A stretch of 64,000 nucleotides of DNA from Acinetobacter seifertii (lineage in GTDB: Bacteria > Pseudomonadota > Gammaproteobacteria > Pseudomonadales > Moraxellaceae): contig NZ_KB851200.1 of assembly GCF_000368065.1 (NCBI RefSeq), positions 2,039,204-2,103,203 of the forward strand, in the 5' to 3' direction. Numbering within the stretch: position 1 is the first letter of the stretch; each line of letters opens with the position of its first letter. Of this stretch, positions 58,438-64,000 are shown piece after piece. Both the position numbers and the translations under genes were made by a program. The notes below the pieces were generated by a model. It did not search any database. It saw only the letters and a program-made list of their open reading frames with translations, and was not told where the DNA came from.

Positions 58438-59518
58438 TCAATCTCCTTATAGCTCACAAATTATTACATCATCCATGGATTTTGGCACAGACAAGAAATG
58501 TTATCTTATTGATCAATATTCTGGAAAACAGCCATCAATAATTAATGAAGAATTTCTTAAAAAAGGACAAATAAGCTTCCCAATTTTTCCTAGTGTATTA
58601 TTAGATTCAAACATCTCTGATGAAATAGTAAATTTTGTTAATAAAGGAGAATGTAGAGATGGAGTTTATGAACTTATAAAGTTTATGACAAAGGTGAATT
58701 GTGATTATTCATTGTTGTTTTATTATTTGGAAAGTTTATGTAAAAGTAAAAATTCAGAATTATTTCTTAAATATGCTAAACAATCTACAGAATGTTTATT
58801 AATACTTCACTCTATGGATTCTAATATTTTTCTAGAAACAAATAAAATCCAAAGTAATCCGCAAGCTGTCCAGCACTATTTAAATACTTTTCAATGTAAA
58901 AACCTAAAGGAAGTCGCGGCTAAAATCGTAACAGATTTTCTTTCAAAATACTCTAAAAGTATGATTAATAATCAACTAACCTTAATAGAAATAGCATTAA
59001 TTAAAATATTACTAATTAAAAAATTTGAGATGAAAAATGGATCTCATAAAGATCAAATAAATAGTTTTATAGGTTTCTTTAAGAGTGTTTTAAAAATAAA
59101 TCCTGCAAGAGAAATGCAATTTGCTATACATTACTTTCACGACACTAAAGATCAATTACTAAATATACAAGATAACACATCATTTAAAAAAGCTTTAGAG
59201 GTGATAAAATCAACAGCCTGGGACTTATATCTACTCAGATTTCCTGAACTTTTTTTTAAATTCAATAATAATGAACTAAATATTTTCTATATCGCGACAC
59301 AAGAACACTCACTTGCTGAATTGGCAAAGTTATTCTCAATTCAACAAATCCATATTTATAGTGATCAAATTTATCCAATAATAGCTTATGATATGTCAAA
59401 AATACCAGAAAACTTCACCCCTCCTCATATGAATAAATTTGATATTAATAGAAATTTTAGTTTACCTAATTATCTATATGAAAGTATGATTAATGAATTA
59501 AAAAGATTACTAAAATAA
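58438..59518 (+). pseudogene. 3' part of an IS-split gene, PIN-like protein (367 aa before insertion)
   Basis: The remaining ORF from ATG 58475 has 347 codons, but that ATG has no ribosome binding site, and the frame is open through 58438. Joined to 57325-57347 it restores 367 aa. Not a recognised family. Seen in the 347-codon numbering: LLDSN at 42-46 (D44) near the N-terminus, a helical middle with E-containing TLIEIALIKILL, AWDLYLLRFPE around D250, and IFYIATQEHSL around E277. Order and shape resemble PIN-fold nuclease acidic motifs, here with E instead of the last D. Unusually AT-rich against neighbours, so probably acquired. No partner antitoxin gene seen. Confidence 0.6.
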
Positions 59519-61003
<1,485 letters not shown>

Positions 61004-61031
61004 TCTTTTTGATTGGAACTATAGTTATCTA

Positions 61032-61070
61032 AAAAGACTCTCAGCCGAATATGACTGAGAGTCTTTTCAT
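61032..61070. terminator. Bidirectional terminator between mro and the MFS gene
   Basis: Stem AAAAGACTCTCAG / CTGAGAGTCTTTT, ten-base loop; next to the MFS stop on the minus strand. Confidence 0.93.
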
Positions 61071-62291
61071 TTATTTAACTTTTGTGTTTGGTAAAAATGC
61101 AGTTGCAAATCCAAGTAATGGCAAGAATGAACATAAACCAAATACCCATTCAATGCCGTTAATATCAGCTAAATGTCCTAACCCAGCTGCGGCAATACCA
61201 CTTACCCCAAACATAAGACCAAACATTAAACCTGCAATCATACCCACACGGCCCGGAACAGCTTCTTGTGCGTAAACTACCATGGCAGCAAAAGCAGACG
61301 ACAACACCAAACCTGCAATAATTGAGAAAACTGTTATCCAAAATAAGTTTGCATACGGCATCATTAATGCAAACGGCGCCATACCCACAAATGAAACCCA
61401 AATAACCGCTTTACGGCCAATTTTGTCACCAATTGGGCCACCAGCAAATGTACCTAAAGCAACAGCTGCTAAAAAGGCAAATAAATGCAATTGAGCGGTC
61501 TGGATGCTGATATGGAACTTTTGAATAAGATAAAAAGTAAAGTAGTTACTAATGCTGGCAATGTAGGTAAATTTAGCAAACATCAATAAACTAATTGTGC
61601 TCAAAGCAATGATCAGCTTACGGCCATGCAATTTACTTTGTGCTTGATTTGCACGCGCAGCCACCTGATTTTTAGCATGACTCACCGTCCAGCGGCTTAC
61701 GCCAAATAAAACCCAAATCGCTAAAAGTGCAAATATCACTAAGCCCGCAACTGCATGCTGCCCAAATGGAACAATCAATAACGCTGCTAATAATGGGCCA
61801 ATGGCAGTACCTGTATTTCCACCTACCTGAAAAGTCGACTGCGCCGTACCAAAGCGCCCACCCGATGCCATTCGTGCCACCCGTGAAGCTTCAGGGTGAA
61901 AAGTTGCCGACCCTACCCCAATCAGTGCAGATGCACACAACAACACTGCAAAACTTGGTGAAAATGCCAACAAGATAATGCCGCAGAATGTGACCATCAT
62001 TCCGAGTGGTAGAAGATACGGTTTTGGATGTTTATCGGTATAAAGTCCAATCCAAGGCTGAAGCAGTGAACCTGTAATTTGATATACAAACGAAATCAGG
62101 CCAACTTGAGCAAAACTCAGCGAAAAGTTTGCTTTTAGCATTGGATAAATAGCGGGTAGCACTGCTTGAATCAAATCATTCAGTAAATGTGCGACCGCCA
62201 CGGCGCCTACAATTTTAATAATCATTCCTTGAGGCTGATCATTTGCAACGGTATTGGCAATACCATCTTTCAATTGTATTGAAGACGTCAT
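61071..62291 (-). CDS. MFS transporter, fosmidomycin-resistance (Fsr)-like
   Basis: Major facilitator efflux pump of the Fsr-like subgroup. Seen: 12 hydrophobic segments, AHLLNDLIQAVLPAIYPMLK near the start and the loop 2-3 motif QPWIGLYTDKHPKPYLLPLGM, GSATFHPEASRVARMASGGRFG in the first half, and GPIGDKIGRKAV in the second half. 406 aa. Divergent from an AraC regulator, with a 15-bp inverted repeat between their starts. Drug substrate is inferred only from the family. Confidence 0.88.
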   Translation of the reverse strand: MTSSIQLKDGIANTVANDQPQGMIIKIVGAVAVAHLLNDLIQAVLPAIYPMLKANFSLSFAQVGLISFVYQITGSLLQPWIGLYTDKHPKPYLLPLGMMVTFCGIILLAFSPSFAVLLCASALIGVGSATFHPEASRVARMASGGRFGTAQSTFQVGGNTGTAIGPLLAALLIVPFGQHAVAGLVIFALLAIWVLFGVSRWTVSHAKNQVAARANQAQSKLHGRKLIIALSTISLLMFAKFTYIASISNYFTFYLIQKFHISIQTAQLHLFAFLAAVALGTFAGGPIGDKIGRKAVIWVSFVGMAPFALMMPYANLFWITVFSIIAGLVLSSAFAAMVVYAQEAVPGRVGMIAGLMFGLMFGVSGIAAAGLGHLADINGIEWVFGLCSFLPLLGFATAFLPNTKVK

Positions 62292-62331
62292 ACCTGAAAA
62301 ACTCCAATATTCTAAGTAAGATGCTTATTGT

Positions 62332-62384
62332 AAATTGTCGCTTATAAAGTTATCTTCCAATAATCATTGTATAAGTGACAATTT
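62332..62384. promoter_or_regulatory. 15-bp inverted repeat between divergent MFS and AraC genes
   Basis: AAATTGTCGCTTATA at 62332-62346 and TATAAGTGACAATTT at 62370-62384 match at 14 of 15 positions as inverted arms, 23 bases apart. The right arm ends 12 bases before the AraC ATG, so the AraC protein may bind both arms to regulate both genes. Confidence 0.6.
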
Positions 62385-62396
62385 TTAGGATAGTTT

Positions 62397-63185
62397 ATGT
62401 CCGATTCTCTTATTCAGTCTGATTTATCTGAACTTGTGATTGGGCTATCTTCTGAGCATTCTTACCGAGAAATCACCCCTACCCACACGCATACACGTGC
62501 GCAGTTTTTGTATGCATCCACAGGAAACATTCAGGTATTTACACCGAATAATGTCTGGATTGTGCCACCCATGTGTGCCTTATGGATTCCTGCTCATGTT
62601 GAGCACAGTGTGATTTCACTAAGTCACGTGAAGTTAAATACGGCGTTGGTTGAAGTAAATGCAGCCGCTCTAATGGGGCAACATTGCTTTATTATTCGGG
62701 TAAGCAACCTGTTGCATGAGCTTTTGATTCGTTTAAATGAAATTGAACGAGAAGACACGCCCAATACGGCGACGTCTCAAGAACTTTCCCGTTCTTTACA
62801 AATTTTGATTTTTGAAGAAATTCATCGGGCCAATTTGTTGCCTATTCAGATTCCTTGGCCGAAAGACAAACGACTATTAAAAATTTGCCAAGAGTTATTA
62901 CATACTCCTGACCATTCAAAAGACTTAACAGATTGGGCTGATGAGATTGGTGCGAGTTCTAGAACCCTAATGCGCATGTTCCAAAAAGAAACTGGACTGT
63001 CTTATCGGGCATGGGTCCAGCAAATGCATATTGCACTTGCCTTAAGTAAAATCGCGAATGGTGAATCTATTGCTCGAATTTCTGAATCACTGGGGTATAA
63101 CACCCCCAGTGCGTTCAGTGCGATGTTTAAGCGACATCTAGGAAAAACACCTCAGCAGTTTAGAAGTTCTGCGATGTCGCTATAA
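62397..63185 (+). CDS. AraC family transcriptional regulator
   Basis: Regulator with an N-terminal cupin-like sensing domain (THTHTRAQFLYASTGNIQVF, PAHVEHSVISL) and two C-terminal helix-turn-helix units, ASSRTLMRMFQKETG and ARISESLGYNTPSAFSAMFKRHLG. 262 aa. Similar organisation to NimR-type regulators that sit beside an MFS exporter. Its 3' end overlaps the convergent glutaminase gene by 34 bp. Confidence 0.9.
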   Translation: MSDSLIQSDLSELVIGLSSEHSYREITPTHTHTRAQFLYASTGNIQVFTPNNVWIVPPMCALWIPAHVEHSVISLSHVKLNTALVEVNAAALMGQHCFIIRVSNLLHELLIRLNEIEREDTPNTATSQELSRSLQILIFEEIHRANLLPIQIPWPKDKRLLKICQELLHTPDHSKDLTDWADEIGASSRTLMRMFQKETGLSYRAWVQQMHIALALSKIANGESIARISESLGYNTPSAFSAMFKRHLGKTPQQFRSSAMSL

Positions 63186-64000
63186 GTCTTTTTTTTTGCA
63201 GGTAGGTCATGCTTTTCAAGCAAATCGTCAAAATCATGGTAGACATGAAGCTCACGATCTTTACCAGTTCTCGCATGATCTAATCGTTGTTCAGGATCCA
63301 CTAAAACAAGCGTATGGCCATCATCAATCAGACGATCTACACCTTCTAAGAACATACGTTTACCCACATCGTGGATAAGTGAAATCTGGGTTAAATCAAT
63401 GACGATTGTGCTTTGGTCAGTTGTCTCGTCTTGTAAAATGCGCAACAACATTTCAGCTTCGGTAAATTTCAATACACCGCGAAGCACATATACACTTAAT
63501 GAAGCATCTTTTCCTGTACGGTAATGGCTTTGTACAATCGTTTGTGCAGAAGGTGTACCTTCCATGAGGTGTAATCCCATGTCACGGGATAACCGTTCTA
63601 AAATATCGATGCCTCGAATACTATGACCATGCTCATCTAAACGAGGAGAAAAAGCAGCAATACTGACCTGACCCGGCAGCACACCTAAAATACCGCCTGC
63701 TACACCACTCTTAGCAGGAATACCTACAGTCGACAACCAGTCACCCGCGGCATCATACATACCACAGCTCATCATGACACTGAGCACTTGTCTAACGACA
63801 GATCGGTTTAACAAACGCTTTCCAGTTTTAGGGTCAACCCCACCATTGGCAAGTACACTGCCCATACGTACCAAGTCTTTAACTGTAACCATGATCGCAC
63901 ATTGACGAATGTAACCATTCACAATATCGACAGGGTCAGTTTCTAAAATTCCGACAGTTCGCAACATATAACCGATCGAAAGATTACGGTAGGCAGTTTT
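63152..64000 (-). CDS. glsA: Glutaminase A with C-terminal STAS domain (partial)
   Basis: Hydrolyses glutamine to glutamate and ammonia. The gene runs off the right edge; its start lies beyond the window. Seen: serine-type glutaminase core with DPVDIVNGYIRQCAIMVTVKDL and GVAGGILGVLPGQVSIAAFSP, then a STAS domain (about the last 110 residues: LRGVLKFTEAEMLLRIL, IDLTQISLIHDVGKRM). STAS fusion is known for a subset of GlsA proteins. The stop lies inside the AraC gene's 3' end on the other strand. Confidence 0.93.
   Translation of the reverse strand, partial: KTAYRNLSIGYMLRTVGILETDPVDIVNGYIRQCAIMVTVKDLVRMGSVLANGGVDPKTGKRLLNRSVVRQVLSVMMSCGMYDAAGDWLSTVGIPAKSGVAGGILGVLPGQVSIAAFSPRLDEHGHSIRGIDILERLSRDMGLHLMEGTPSAQTIVQSHYRTGKDASLSVYVLRGVLKFTEAEMLLRILQDETTDQSTIVIDLTQISLIHDVGKRMFLEGVDRLIDDGHTLVLVDPEQRLDHARTGKDRELHVYHDFDDLLEKHDLPAKKKTYSDIAELLNC

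Noticed and set aside
57348..59518. Composite transposon
   Set aside because: Only one ISAba125 copy, and no second copy or transposon ends in the window.
58475..59518. Imm11-type immunity protein or complete independent gene
   Set aside because: No matching hallmark residues, and the start codon at 58475 has no ribosome binding site; the frame is continuous with the upstream part across the IS.

Overview
The window is chromosomal DNA of an Acinetobacter, most likely the A. calcoaceticus-baumannii complex. The evidence is the rubA-rubB-estB-oxyR cluster, a periplasmic mutarotase of the Acinetobacter Mro type and length, the class of long isocitrate lyase, a Wzi-type capsule assembly protein, an AT-rich housekeeping background and a complete copy of the insertion sequence ISAba125. 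No tRNA, rRNA, prophage, integron or CRISPR array was seen. Layout: 1-2.7 kb carries mrdA (PBP2) and rsmD. 2.7-9.0 kb is a complete urease operon on the minus strand (ureDABCEFG plus ureJ), with a small unknown secreted protein behind its terminator. 9.2-10.2 kb has two lipoproteins, one NlpE-like. 10.3-13.4 kb has aceA divergent from a LysR regulator. 13.6-18.1 kb has a CNNM/CBS membrane protein, a CitMHS transporter, an unknown protein and a DUF2239 protein. 18.2-20.8 kb is cysDN, preceded by a translationally coupled 32-codon ORF that has not been listed as a longer ORF. 21-25.5 kb has wzi, lysS, a YqiA-like hydrolase and an SRPBCC protein. 25.9-29.3 kb is rubA-rubB-estB-oxyR. 29.3-33.9 kb has a SPOR protein, ppk, mtgA and a rhomboid protease. 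33.9-38.4 kb has the ABC pair next to the divergent esterase tesA, then a beta-carbonic anhydrase. 38.6-43.8 kb has a hydrolase and an unknown protein, a Fur-boxed ferric-catecholate receptor and nfuA. 43.9-49.8 kb has a second rhomboid, an arylsulfatase and its formylglycine-generating enzyme (both lipoproteins), a tiny lipoprotein, a strongly structured non-coding stretch and a 515-residue unknown protein. 49.8-57.1 kb has dsdA, a phosphate transporter with a Pho-box-like site, and metH. 57.3-59.5 kb holds ISAba125 inserted in codon 8 of an AT-rich gene of unknown function. 59.8-64 kb has the mutarotase, a divergent MFS/AraC pair and the 3' part of a glutaminase-STAS gene. Most interesting signals: (1) ISAba125 with exact ATC target duplications; removing it restores a 367-codon ORF with a good start, whose acidic motifs resemble a PIN-like nuclease. 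(2) A nested, mutually exclusive set of inverted repeats at 47683-47925 that looks like a structured RNA or DNA element. (3) The small ORF before cysD, beginning MALVPPHG, overlapping the cysD start. (4) An outer-membrane or periplasmic sulfatase/FGE lipoprotein pair. (5) Several unreported-looking operators: a DUF2239 direct repeat, a 15-bp inverted repeat between the MFS and AraC genes, a Pho box before pitA and a LacI-type palindrome before a hydrolase gene. Start codons were moved downstream where a ribosome binding site or signal peptide decided it; these choices are stated in each entry.
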